From the NCBI GenBank assembly GCA_037783545.1, contig JBBELK010000293.1, positions 558,001 to 622,000 on the forward strand: 64,000 nucleotides of DNA. Reading direction: 5' to 3'. The translations under genes were made by a program, and so were the position numbers. Every line of letters starts with the position of its first letter. Position 1 is the first letter of the stretch. Below the pieces are notes generated by a model that was not told the DNA's origin, searched no databases, and saw only the letters and a list, made by a program, of their open reading frames with translations. Of the stretch, positions 59,201-64,000 are shown piece by piece. Source of the DNA: Henricia sp. BOLD:AAB3569. Its lineage: Eukaryota > Echinodermata > Asteroidea > Spinulosida > Echinasteridae.

Positions 59201-62200
59201 GGATTTGGCCGTGGGCTAATACTGAAAACGACAAAGTTTCTTAGCCGGAAGAGTTTAGTATAGTCACGACCATTATTTTTCTTGAAAATTATTTAGCAAA
59301 CATTAATATGGGCAAGTTTAAGAGGGAAAAAAGTAAAACATTTTAAGAAAAAACAGGCTTTTGATTTTTCTGAATCGTCCCATATGTTAGGTTCGAGTGA
59401 TGTCCGACTGGTAAATTCTTCCTTAAAAGGGAATATAATGGAGTTACCTCGAAAAAGAGCACGATCAGCAGGATCCTTGACCACATTTGAGGCACGCCTT
59501 TGCCTTTTTCTTGCTTCACTTTCTTTGAGCGCTGCATCTTCTGCTTCCCTCACTCTTTTACGTTCTTCCGATGACTGACCCGAACCGGATTTTTCTAACT
59601 GGTTTACGGTTGCCCAGCCAGCTCTGCTCTGATCCGCAATCTTGATCTTCTTTTTTCTGTCAGCCACCAGGTCCTCTGCCTCTTGGATGCCGTCTATAGC
59701 TTCTTGAACATTTCCGCGTTTAAGTAAGGCTAACTTGACTTTATTGAGAGCGATTTCTAGTTTTCCGCAAAATTCAAATTGTGCCGAATTCCCGGGCTTG
59801 CTCAACTCTCTAGCGTCGAGCTTGTTCTGGAGGAGTTTTAGGGCGGAATTATCCTCTGATTTTGTTTTACCGTCTATAGCATCGAACTTATGGTTGAAAT
59901 ATTCTTTGAATTTGTTGAAGAGATCCTCGGTATTATTGTCGCGCGGTTGATCTTGTGAAGTCATAATTACAGCCCGATATCGATAACAAATGGCGTCCTT
60001 TACCATACACATGTACTCGACAGCGTGCACTACGGCCTGAAGGAAGTGGCGTTGTTGTTGTTGTAGTAGGATAAATGGCACGTATGGCAATCAGTGTGCC
60101 CTTTGTGCCATGAACTGTTTATTGCGATGCATGACGTCAGTGTCACTAGTTCCAAGTGCTATCCAACTGAATAAATTATGCATTTGAAATAGACTCGGAA
60201 ACGACGGAACGTGTGGAAAGTAACAAAAATCACTAATCATGAACAAATGAAAATATGCATATGATTAGAGGTGGGAGGTACGCCGGCGATTTTTCAGACA
60301 AGTGCCACAAAGGGTCCCGCAAGGCCGGCCGTTTCCCAAGTGAGGGCGCAAGGCCCCCACCCGGTACTCATTTCAGGTCCGCATTCCTCCGGGTGACGAG
60401 GGGCGGCACTGTGCCCGTCCAATCGCCAGCGTTAACTGTCCTCCACATAATCCCCCACACATGCGCAATATCGTAAATATCACAGAGGCCATATATGAAT
60501 AAGAATTAATCTAAAAACTTAAATCTTAATATTACAGTTTTTAACATAATTAAGGACTTCCTGACTATGTTGTTTCTGCCCAAGAAGTTTAGTCAATGTC
60601 ATCTGAGAGTCCGTTAGGTTTAAGGCACGTTTGAGAGATTGTCTTTGATTGTCAAATTGTTTGCAACTAAGCAGAAAGTGTTCAACATTATCACTCACAC
60701 CACAGTCTTCGCAGATACCATTCAGATGTTTTCCTAAATAATGGAGAAATGTCTTGAGGCCTTTTCCAACGCCAAGGCGAAGTCTATGAAGAATAACTTC
60801 TTGAGGGCGCTTTTTCCCCCATGTTGTAAACGAAAAGGAAGGGTTGAGTTGACAGTGTTTGTTAGGATCGAGTTTAGGGGTAGATTTTTCCCACTCGTCA
60901 AGGAGTTGTTTTTTAAGTTGGTGCTTGATTTCGGTATCTGCGAAAGGGATGTAGTGATCAATGTTGTGTTTGTGGGTGGTCCACTTAGCAACATTGTCTA
61001 CTTTTTCATTTCCTGCGATTCCACAATGGCTAGGAATCCACTCGAAATAAACAGTATTACCTTGATGCGTGATGTTAATCAGAGTATGACGAATATCACA
61101 AGCAATTTTATTTTCTGGAGGGGATTTTGTTATGGCTTGAATAGCACTTAAGCAATCACTAAAGATGCAAGTACGCATAGGCTTGACATCTTCGACCCAT
61201 TCAAGGGCTAAAAGGAAGTGGCGTTGTCGAGCAAAGCCTTTTAAGGCGAAGGCATGCATGAATAATTATGAAAGAGTAATGAGCTATTGAAAGGGGCTAT
61301 TCGATTTCCAGTAAAAAAAGCCAAAAAGGGAAATCAAACGTTGCAGCGCCCTCTAACTGGCAGAAACTACATGTGGTTTTCTAGTGTTCATTGTGCCCTT
61401 TGCTCGGAGCAGAGGCGATCCGGCCTCTAGTGCCGCGTTCTTGCTGACGTTTTTAGGTATTGGAAGCCTTGTGGGTCGTCTTGGACATGGGCCCTTAATC
61501 AGCGGGAAGGTTCCGGAATTGGTGATGTACGCCGTTTTCCCGATATTGGCCGGCATTTCGGCGATTCTTGTTAACGTCGACGTCTACGCAGTTCGGGCCG
61601 TGGCGTCATGCATGCAGGGGTTGTCCACTGGAGTTCTAATCGGCATCTCACTCGTCCTAACGCGGAAATTCGTCGGAGCGGAGAACTTCGCAGTGTGCCT
61701 TGGGTGGTGCCTCTCTTTCAGTGGTATAGGGTTCTTCTTGGGACCCATTGTGTTAGGTAAATAAAACGATTGTGGTCACCCAACCAACCCATAATGACCC
61801 CACGGTTTGTTACCGTAGCCCTACATACGTCTGGTTCCCCGAGACTCACTAAGAAAAGCGCACATGTATCCAAAGCGTGACGTCGGTGCCTTAAGTCTGT
61901 AGACCTCAGCGGCGTATAGCTAGGGTTCTCTCCATAGGGGGTGACTGGGGGAGGGGGGTGGACGTGTCTGTGGGGGGAGGGGGGGGGGGTGCCCTTTTAA
62001 CCCCAACCCAGATTCCTTTTTTAATTTTGTACATATTACATTCACACCATCGTACTTTACACCAGAAAAACAGCACTTTATACAGTTTTCTTGGGGAAAA
62101 AATTAAACTAAAATAACATAAAATAAAAAATAAACAATGAAAGTTCTATGGGAAAGCCATGCCACCATATTTTTCTCCGTTTGCCAAATTTCAAGTGGGG

Positions 62201-62691
62201 ACGGCGAATTTTCTTGCATATGCCGTATCGACTGTCACCTTTCATGTTTGTGCACCATTTTGAAATGACTCACGAACCTAAAAGTTCGTTTGGCCAACGT
62301 TGGTGCTGGGGCACAATTCGTTCCACTCGAAATTGTTTGCCAACGTTTGCAAACGTTCGCGTATGTGGAACGCATGCGCATTGAGCCCTGTTCCGATTGG
62401 ACACTCCTAGTTTTCTAGTAGACAGTGAAGTCCAGCAGCTATACATCTATCTAGGTTAGTTTTATCCGATCTAGTCCATTTTATGAATTCAATTTAGTTT
62501 TCTGGGATACAAACTAATTCGGATAAAAATCTTTCACTGCAGGTCGAGTGTTAGATCTAACGGGGAGTTACTCCACGGTGTTCTACGTCACGGCCGTGAT
62601 GTATTTCTTCTGTGCACTGCAAGTCGCCATATTCCCCTTGCTGAAAAGGTTGGAATCGCGGCAGCTAGCCACAGAGACAATAATGGGGTGA
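41039..62691 (+). CDS. SLC16A-like: Monocarboxylate transporter-like (SLC16) gene, exon split by a 14-kb retroelement
   Basis: Exons recognised: 41039-41224, 46108-46248, 46702-47309 with 61372-61756 (one exon, interrupted), and 62543-62691. The product is a major-facilitator protein of the SLC16 type. TM1 lies in the first exon. The second and third carry the RFG-x-K/GG-x-x-A-T region, GVGSGLAYIAG and YFTKRYKLANSFTLSG; a charged loop between TM6 and TM7 is typical. VFIVPFARSRGD and the last TMs follow. SLC16 members move lactate, pyruvate, aromatic amino acids or related acids, or act as orphans; the substrate cannot be told. An exon of phase 0 in, 1 out (around TM2) is expected between 41.2 and 46.1 kb and was not found. 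The retroelement sits between codons TAC and TGT; without it the host frame is continuous. This haplotype should make only a truncated protein. Confidence 0.78.
41380..41845. repeat. Short inverted repeats in SLC16-like intron
   Basis: 41391-41470 has ATCCCGTGATAATTTATC and its inverted partner, related to the minisatellite at 42700-42890. 41495-41535 is a GC hairpin around GCACCAGGGATCCCTGGTGC. No exon was seen. Confidence 0.5.
41850..42372. mobile_element. TTAA-flanked element (523 bp)
   Basis: TTAA at 41846-41849 and 42373-42376 flanks AGGCCCTGTAGATGATC and, inverted, AGGCCCAGTGGATCATT. Non-coding. Confidence 0.72.
42700..42890. repeat. GGATGACGACATCC minisatellite
   Basis: At least five copies of ATGACGACATCC, alternating with CGAGATAATTTATCACG. 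Period is irregular (about 30-65 bp). Confidence 0.8.
43105..44399. repeat. ~190-bp tandem satellite with an insert
   Basis: Unit starts (TTTTGGTTTCAGCTTCAGCC and variants) lie near 43117, 43304, 43986, 44174 and 44376. Units share AAGGAGCTAAAAAGTGA and CAACTTTAAAA. The 43304 and 43986 starts are separated by an extra ~490 bp, which includes the block at 43490-43660. Confidence 0.78.
43490..43660. repeat. GGGCGAA-rich direct and inverted repeats
   Basis: Variants of GAAGTGGTTTGGGGCGAAATGGCAC recur four or more times in both orientations. Open frames through it are by-products of the repeat. Confidence 0.65.
44400..44604. other. Intron sequence, no feature
   Basis: Nothing recognised. Confidence 0.4.
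44605..45090. repeat. Dispersed repeat, filled-site copy
   Basis: The relative of 37815-38062, interrupted at CCATCTGG by the MITE at 44671-44909. Confidence 0.8.
44671..44909. mobile_element. GGGCCAATTTCA hairpin MITE
   Basis: Starts GGCCAATTTCAAAAAGCTG and ends GAAATTGGCC. The body is highly similar to 36421-36662, including GCATGTCAACTTGTGTT and AGAATATCTGCTATTCTTGC. The uninterrupted copy at 37815-38062 proves the insertion. Confidence 0.88.
45241..45400 (+). repeat. 5'-truncated SINE (family of 37211)
   Basis: Shares CCTCCCACCTCTAAAACTGA, CGCACTTCGTGGC and GAAGAACCTC with 37470-37600. The tRNA head is missing. Confidence 0.72.
45420..45600 (-). repeat. Degraded tRNA-derived SINE, minus strand
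   Basis: On the minus strand, GGTTTCGATCAAG resembles a decayed B-box. It is followed by GTGCCTTCGGGCAGGGCGCT and CCTCTCCACCC, typical of a widespread invertebrate SINE body. Confidence 0.5.
45734..46085 (+). repeat. tRNA-derived SINE
   Basis: A-box TGTGGTCTAGTGGGT (45744) and B-box GGGTTCGAGCCCC (45788) are well kept. The body has GTGGGCAAGACACTTAATC. The 3' end holds two copies of AGTAGACATGTGCGCTATAC. It ends about 20 bp before an SLC16-like exon. Confidence 0.8.
46108..46248 (+). CDS. SLC16A-like: SLC16-like exon (TM3-TM4 region)
   Basis: Acceptor CTAAAG, donor GTAG/GTAGGT, phase 1 at both ends. It encodes GVIAGILTQRFGCKSTGMLG and then GGVFATSGLLYG, the RFG-containing loop and next helix of the SLC16 fold. 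A tRNA-derived SINE ends only ~20 bp upstream of the acceptor. Confidence 0.75.
46448..46569. mobile_element. 122-bp MITE in SLC16-like intron
   Basis: Inverted ends ATAGCCGCCATTTCGTGGGG, near-perfect over ~22 bp. Non-coding. The remaining intron (46249-46701) shows nothing else. Confidence 0.75.
46702..47309 (+). CDS. SLC16A-like: SLC16-like large exon, left part (TM4-TM7 start)
   Basis: The acceptor TTCATTTAG joins in phase 1 to give GVGSGLAYIAGLSAVALYF, then KRYKLANSFTLSGAG and the next helices. A long hydrophilic loop rich in Glu, Asp and Ser follows, the cytoplasmic loop typical of SLC16. The host sequence stops after CTGACACCTTAC, where the retroelement begins. The open frame runs 48 codons into the element. 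Confidence 0.85.
47310..47453. repeat. Split repeat A1 (left end)
   Basis: About 142 bp identical by eye to 59077-59218 except at the very edge. Starts TTTCATACTTCTTCGCTGCG. Confidence 0.9.
47454..48702. other. Non-coding stretch between repeat A1 and the recombinase
   Basis: Contains a short inverted pair (AGCTGAGGTGTC near 48255 and inverse near 48405). The 94-residue plus-strand frame at 47682-47966 resembles nothing known and is likely chance. Confidence 0.45.
48703..49521 (-). CDS. Tyrosine recombinase of the DIRS/Ngaro-type element
   Basis: 272 residues with the recombinase pattern: first Arg in LLFRHDEM, then HSLRSGG, HGRW and a late NRYI tyrosine. In DIRS/Ngaro elements this enzyme replaces the DDE integrase and joins circular DNA to the target. 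A related N-terminal core-binding segment is readable at 49555-49770. Fossil-class element part; order after the reverse transcriptase fits the family. Confidence 0.88.
   Translation of the reverse strand: MSSRKVESMSENVVVASGAAIKWLHSLVNAKPNPVDSPIIQQIIISSRRQLHKPPVHKEPLSFYQVQSIVQRLGSPDNTLLEMRTACYVALKFSLLFRHDEMAQLKASHITELPDGKGLSVFIPRSKTDIFRQGNIAYISDSSDGYSPVRILKQYMSQCGIKIGEDAFIFTALSYRPSIKTHKIIPNKPLSYSRCRVLFLDALKKIGLDNPTDYGLHSLRSGGATHLAKKGVSEEGIMEHGRWKTTVSKNRYIKKDLDKRLEVSSIFNTDLN
49774..51354 (-). CDS. Reverse transcriptase/RNase H of the DIRS/Ngaro-type element
   Basis: 526 residues. FDLKSGYHHVDIAPDYHTFL, LPFGLSSAP and YLDDGLI are reverse-transcriptase motifs B to D in DIRS-style spelling. CDASSVGSGAVV, then WRELFTIQFA and FTDNQSAAHIV are RNase H. 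It lies just upstream, in coding direction, of the recombinase, as in Ngaro. Confidence 0.9.
   Translation of the reverse strand: MDDWRIALQNLSKSAFLFSFDLKSGYHHVDIAPDYHTFLGFSWEINSVTRYFEFTVLPFGLSSAPLLFTKLLKPLVTHWREVGIRIALYLDDGLIAVPSTSPNAIIDYEKAKDVSNHVRVDLLRAGFIYNRDKSHWDPSYRIEWLGMSWDSQEGTLSVLPRRISKILNTITDIERTHLLATRKLHSLIGQIISLTPVVGNISLLMSRHCQVLIAKAENEDALIHLNQNCLCEILFWKTHVSSLNVRYLFKSRRINKIICCDASSVGSGAVVCNDVHTAHTNWTDTQATQSSTWRELFTIQFAINSFLPIVTNSTVKIFTDNQSAAHIVEHGSMKAPLQEIALNIFRTCILKNIRMEVDWIPRSENEQADFVSKLIDIEDWMISMSFFDNICALWGPFSVDCFACYYNNQLPRFFSRFWNPGTSGIDAFAQDWSGENCLLVPPVSLIPSALDHLHLCKAKGTLVAPRWPSSVFWPILWSTYTPWIKGIISVKGPGVLQQGRNKNSLLGSPEFNAPMLALHIDCSQST
51370..52057 (-). CDS. Zinc-knuckle and reverse-transcriptase N-terminal part
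   Basis: One frame has a CxxCxxxGHxxxxC knuckle (CFSCHMPGHWAKQC, about 52000-52040). The overlapping frame at 51370-52047 reads into typical DIRS reverse-transcriptase start motifs (LLSNRITESQ, LILDLSRLN). Part of the same fossil-class element. Confidence 0.78.
52141..52224. repeat. Direct repeat D, copy 1
   Basis: 84 bp (GCCCGATATCGATAACAAAT onward) repeated almost exactly at 59972-60060. In both places it lies just upstream, in coding direction, of a Gag-like piece. Confidence 0.85.
52225..52515 (-). repeat. tRNA-derived SINE inserted in the retroelement
   Basis: On the minus strand it has a TTGGCGTACGGGTTC A-box-like segment and a GGGTTCGAATCCGGG B-box. The body (GACCGCGTGGGTTTTCCCC; CTTCTTCGTCATCTCAAG) matches 37646-37765. 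Confidence 0.78.
52532..52759. repeat. Direct repeat C, copy 1
   Basis: 228 bp near-identical to 58593-58819 (starts AAAGAGGGGGGTGGTGGCG, ends CTTTTAGGTTTAGC). The two copies bracket 5.8 kb of the retroelement complex. Confidence 0.88.
52760..54246. other. T-rich non-coding stretch between C repeats
   Basis: Strongly T-biased plus strand. No recognised domain, exon or repeat was seen. Confidence 0.4.
54371..54475. repeat. 21-bp minisatellite, five units
   Basis: Five adjacent copies of GGTTCAACTATGCACCTTTA with one more base per unit, at the left end of the TA-flanked element. Confidence 0.92.
55439..55705. mobile_element. GGGCCTAATTTCAT hairpin MITE
   Basis: Ends GGGCCTAATTTCATAGAGCTG and GAAATTGGGCCC inverse, with a CAG/CTG flank. 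Internal sub-hairpin around GCGCTCATGCTTAAGCATGC. Same family as 36421, 44671 and 63047. Confidence 0.8.
55986..56264 (-). CDS. Exon-like segment of an uncharacterised multicopy protein family
   Basis: An ATTTGTTACAG acceptor is followed by 92 codons and a stop. The pattern MFASYYLYGVQYPKP with a following TLLYFQQ helix resembles the C-terminus of uncharacterised multicopy proteins I recall from fish and invertebrates; I cannot name the family. A further exon-like stretch at 56722-56798 (minus) does not join it in phase. It lies inside a TA-flanked element, so it may be captured or the remains of the element's own gene. Confidence 0.35.
   Translation of the reverse strand, partial: DPIASTPCLVLKGEAFKTAGMQVLLDGVSICSPPNVPMGLAVMFASYYLYGVQYPKPVRNTLLYFQQYIAALGREMATPVKVQRFVNQIHQA
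57343..57371. repeat. (ACGT)n microsatellite
   Basis: About seven ACGT units, a fully self-complementary alternating run. Confidence 0.9.
57372..58250. other. Interior of the TA-flanked element, no feature
   Basis: No repeat or exon was recognised. A short GC-rich patch (TATGCGCACGCGCAATGTCG, about 57428) is the only departure from A/T-rich sequence. Confidence 0.35.
58593..58819. repeat. Direct repeat C, copy 2
   Basis: Copy of 52532-52759. It is immediately followed by split repeat B1. Confidence 0.88.
58822..59076. repeat. Split repeat B1
   Basis: Copy of 61118-61371, differing in an A-run length. Its first ~140 bp is a piece of the LINE RNase H region found whole at 60519-61259, so the LINE insertion predates the duplication. 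It ends CTGGCAGAAACTACA, directly against A2. Confidence 0.9.
59077..59218. repeat. Split repeat A2
   Basis: Copy of A1 (47310-47453). The B1-A2 junction joins the two outer ends of the complex head to tail. Confidence 0.9.
59293..60000 (-). CDS. Gag-like piece of the DIRS/Ngaro-type element
   Basis: Open on the minus strand. It starts near MTSQDQPRDNN, with coiled-coil helices, an ERKRVREAEDAALKESEARK basic stretch, then KDPADRALFRG and FPFKEEF. This helical, charged make-up followed by an FRG-like motif is seen in ORF1 of DIRS-type elements. Fossil-class part, incomplete. Confidence 0.6.
   Translation of the reverse strand, partial: KDAICYRYRAVIMTSQDQPRDNNTEDLFNKFKEYFNHKFDAIDGKTKSEDNSALKLLQNKLDARELSKPGNSAQFEFCGKLEIALNKVKLALLKRGNVQEAIDGIQEAEDLVADRKKKIKIADQSRAGWATVNQLEKSGSGQSSEERKRVREAEDAALKESEARKRQRRASNVVKDPADRALFRGNSIIFPFKEEFTSRTSLEPNIWDDSEKSKACFFLKCFTFFPLKLAHINVC
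59972..60060. repeat. Direct repeat D, copy 2
   Basis: Copy of 52141-52224. Beyond it, 60065-60110 resembles the tail of the SINE at 52225 (GGCACG..CCCTTTGTGCCAT). Confidence 0.8.
60111..60486. other. Short GC-rich stretch, no feature named
   Basis: 60290-60450 is clearly GC-richer than its surroundings (GGCCGGCCGTTTCCC; GGGCGGCACTGTGCCCGTCC). It may be a further mobile-element piece. No gene was recognised. Confidence 0.35.
60487..61259 (-). mobile_element. I-clade-like LINE 3' fragment with RNase H
   Basis: The frame 61259-60519 (246 aa) encodes an RNase H domain (FSDCLSAIQAI, FEWIPSHCGIAGNEKVD) and a C-terminal CxxCxxxxxxxHxxxxC zinc-finger-like motif (CEDCGVSDNVEHFLLSC). This is the end of ORF2 in I/Nimb-type LINEs, which carry RNase H after reverse transcriptase. 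It is 5'-truncated but uninterrupted over the part seen. Confidence 0.78.
61118..61371. repeat. Split repeat B2 (right end)
   Basis: Right border of the complex, ending CTGGCAGAAACTACA before host TGTGGT. The left part overlaps the LINE RNase H frame. Confidence 0.9.
61372..61756 (+). CDS. SLC16A-like: SLC16-like large exon, right part (TM7-TM11)
   Basis: Host coding resumes with CGFLVFIVPFARSRGDPAS and a series of hydrophobic helices (FLLTFLGIGSLVGRLG, then VLIGISLVLTRKFVG). It ends at TTAG/GTAAAT in phase 1. Its reading frame matches the left part when the insert is left out. Confidence 0.87.
61757..62542. other. SLC16-like last intron, with G-rich run
   Basis: 61938-61992 is a G-rich strand (GGGGGAGGGGGGTGG and GGGGGGAGGGGGGGGGGTG) able to form G-quadruplexes. 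62030-62095 matches 56905-56955 (CACACCATCGTACTTTACAC), a small dispersed repeat. Nothing else was seen. Confidence 0.6.
62543..62691 (+). CDS. SLC16A-like: SLC16-like last exon (TM12 and short tail)
   Basis: Acceptor TTCACTGCAG, phase 1. It encodes GRVLDLTGSYSTVFYVTAV, a final helix, a basic KRLESRQ stretch and a stop (TGA 62689-62691). The DxTGSY motif is widely conserved at this place in SLC16 proteins. No AATAAA was seen close by. Confidence 0.82.
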
Positions 62692-63046
62692 ATTCAATAA
62701 TTGGATAAACAGATGTTTCCGTCTGCGGTTGATAAATTTTAAACGAGCCGAAAGAAAGTTTGATAAACCCGGGATTGGAGACCATATACCATCTGCGCTA
62801 AAACGAACTGAGTTATCCAGTCATGCTATAGACTTGAAGTCAAGTCTGTAACTAGACCGGTTGTTTCGTAAACGGCAGCAGCGTAGTCGTGAATGGACTG
62901 GGAACAAGTCTAATCGAGGTACTATTCATAACAACGACTGTTGCGTGTGGGGATTATAGGCGTCAGACGGACCAAATACGACTGTCTAGAGACTTGACCT
63001 CAAGTCTAGTCATGCTATGGTCCAATAACCAGGGGCCAATAGACCA
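62692..63046. repeat. 3' flank of the SLC16-like gene, short repeats
   Basis: Two small palindromes, AGACTTGAAGTCAAGTCT (about 62830) and AGACTTGACCTCAAGTCT (about 62991), are about 160 bp apart and each lies near AGTCATGCTAT. Probably the ends of another small element. Confidence 0.5.
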
Positions 63047-63285
63047 GGGCCAAATTTCATGGAACCCGTTAGCACAAACATTTGTTCAGCACAGAATTTC
63101 TTTGCTTTATTTTACAAAACTGGGTTGCCAGCCAAAATCGTATGTGATGTGTATTTACTGATATTTTGCTCCTGTTCCTAAAAATACAATTTGACATACA
63201 ATTTTGGCTGGTTACCCATTTTACAAAGCAAAGAAATTCTGTGTTAAACAAGTTTTTGTGCTAACGGGTTCCATGAAATTGGGCC
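63047..63285. mobile_element. GGGCCAAATTTCAT hairpin MITE
   Basis: ~239 bp with CAG flanks; ends GGCCAAATTTCATGGAACC and inverse. Inner arms share AGCACAGAATTTCTTTGC. Another left half begins at 63899. Confidence 0.85.
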
Positions 63286-63896
63286 CAGTTGCGTAATAGA
63301 TTTGCATAAAACCTAGACTCCCGCCTTCACGCTATGGCCATCGCATGCGAGTGAGTCAAGCACCAGACTATCCCAGACTGGCAAATCGGAAGTCTGTGCG
63401 GTACCTGGAATACCTCGCACATTACTCTATGCAAGTTAAGCTTGACCGTCCGAAATTACATGTTGAAATGAACATGTTGAAACAAGTAGTCACCGTGAAT
63501 TTTCGTCAAAATAACGAAATAGAACGAGTTTTTTAAAACTTGAAATCGATGTCAACTTTGAAAGCTGGAACGTTTCCAAACGAAAACTGCAATGATCGAT
63601 GCTTTCAAGAAAGTAGAGAAACGATTTTTGGTTATGTGACTGGTTTGAAGTTGCTGATCAACATGTTCAATCAACATGGTCCAGCTTATAAATACATAGA
63701 GTAATGTGCGAGGTATTCTAGGTACCGCACGGTTACCATGTGCCAGCGTGCACCCGGACCCGTACCCCGGCCCCTGGAAAGGGGCCCGGTTTGCCATATA
63801 CAAGTGTGGTACTTGAGTCACTCGTACGCTCTATATAGCATTTATGCAAATATAAGGCGCGACTCCAGGACGTATGCAAATCTATCACGCAACTGG
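63286..63896. mobile_element. ~610-bp inverted-repeat element
   Basis: The outer ends CAGTTGCGTAATAGATTTGC and inverse, with inner arms GTGCGGTACCTGGAATACC and inverse (63395-63440 and 63690-63735). It lies between two copies of the GGGCC MITE family. Non-coding. Confidence 0.7.
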
Positions 63897-63898
63897 TC

Positions 63899-64000
63899 TA
63901 TTTCATGGAGGCGCTGTTTAGCACAACATTTGCTTAGCACAGAATTCCTTTGCTTTATTTTGCAAAAATGGGTTAACAGCAACAATCGTATGTGATGTGT
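63899..64000. mobile_element. Left half of a GGGCC-family MITE, cut by window end
   Basis: TATTTCATGGAGGCGCTGTT then AGCACAGAATTCCTTTGC and AATCGTATGTGATGTGT parallel 63053-63156. The right half is outside the window. Confidence 0.7.

Larger units (their letters stand above)
47310..61371 (-). mobile_element. DIRS/Ngaro-type tyrosine-recombinase retroelement complex
   Basis: A 14.06-kb insertion in an SLC16-like exon, coding on the minus strand. Parts: tyrosine recombinase, reverse transcriptase/RNase H, zinc-knuckle Gag-like piece, and a separate Gag-like piece. Split direct repeats are A1 (47310-47453), B1 (58822-59076), A2 (59077-59218) and B2 (61118-61371). The outer ends are A1 and B2, and B1-A2 abut inside. 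This order is known from Ngaro/PAT elements, whose recombinase integrates circles without a target duplication, and none is seen. The unusually long stretches between repeats suggest two copies in tandem, both rearranged. It carries later insertions (SINE, LINE, TA element). Repeats look nearly identical, so the arrangement is recent; overall it looks broken. Confidence 0.82.

Overview
The window looks like repeat-crowded intergenic and intronic DNA from a marine invertebrate deuterostome, most likely an echinoderm. A hemichordate or cephalochordate is not excluded. The reasons are a PARP14-like gene with small, mostly phase-1 exons, a BEL/Pao element, a DIRS/Ngaro-type tyrosine-recombinase retroelement, and many hairpin MITEs, including the family ending in GGGCCAATTTCAT. 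Nothing bacterial or plasmid-like is visible. Exons were assembled by eye from splice sites and phase.

Layout: 1-3.1 kb is a tandem array of ~1.0-1.17 kb units. 4.07-32.57 kb (minus strand) is one host gene of at least eleven coding exons (1217 codons seen). It encodes four RNA-recognition motifs, a long KH-like region and a macro domain, which is the N-terminal and middle architecture of PARP14/PARP10-type ADP-ribosylation proteins. All ten internal splice junctions agree in phase. The ATG exon is at 32.57 kb; the 3' end is unresolved or lies left of the window. Its introns hold hAT-like, pogo-like and TTAA-flanked MITEs, LINE remnants, and a whole-looking, very young BEL/Pao element (17.2-25.0 kb, 735-bp LTRs, 5-bp target duplication) sitting inside an older inverted-repeat element.

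33-41 kb is intergenic: a decayed LINE, a broken Ty3/gypsy fossil, tRNA-derived SINEs, MITEs and short tandem repeats. From 41.0 to 62.7 kb (plus strand) lies a monocarboxylate-transporter (SLC16-like) gene. Its exons are at 41.04, 46.11, 46.70, 61.37 and 62.54 kb; one expected exon (around TM2) was not found. Its largest exon is split by a 14.06-kb tyrosine-recombinase retroelement complex (47.310-61.371 kb). The complex has split direct repeats (A1 ... B1-A2 ... B2) and carries secondary insertions: a SINE, an I-like LINE and a 4.2-kb TA-flanked inverted-repeat element. The right end (62.7-64 kb) is MITEs.

The two host genes are divergently placed, with no sign of a shared function. The PARP14-like product would bind RNA and ADP-ribose; the SLC16-like product would be a plasma-membrane transporter, probably non-functional in this haplotype.
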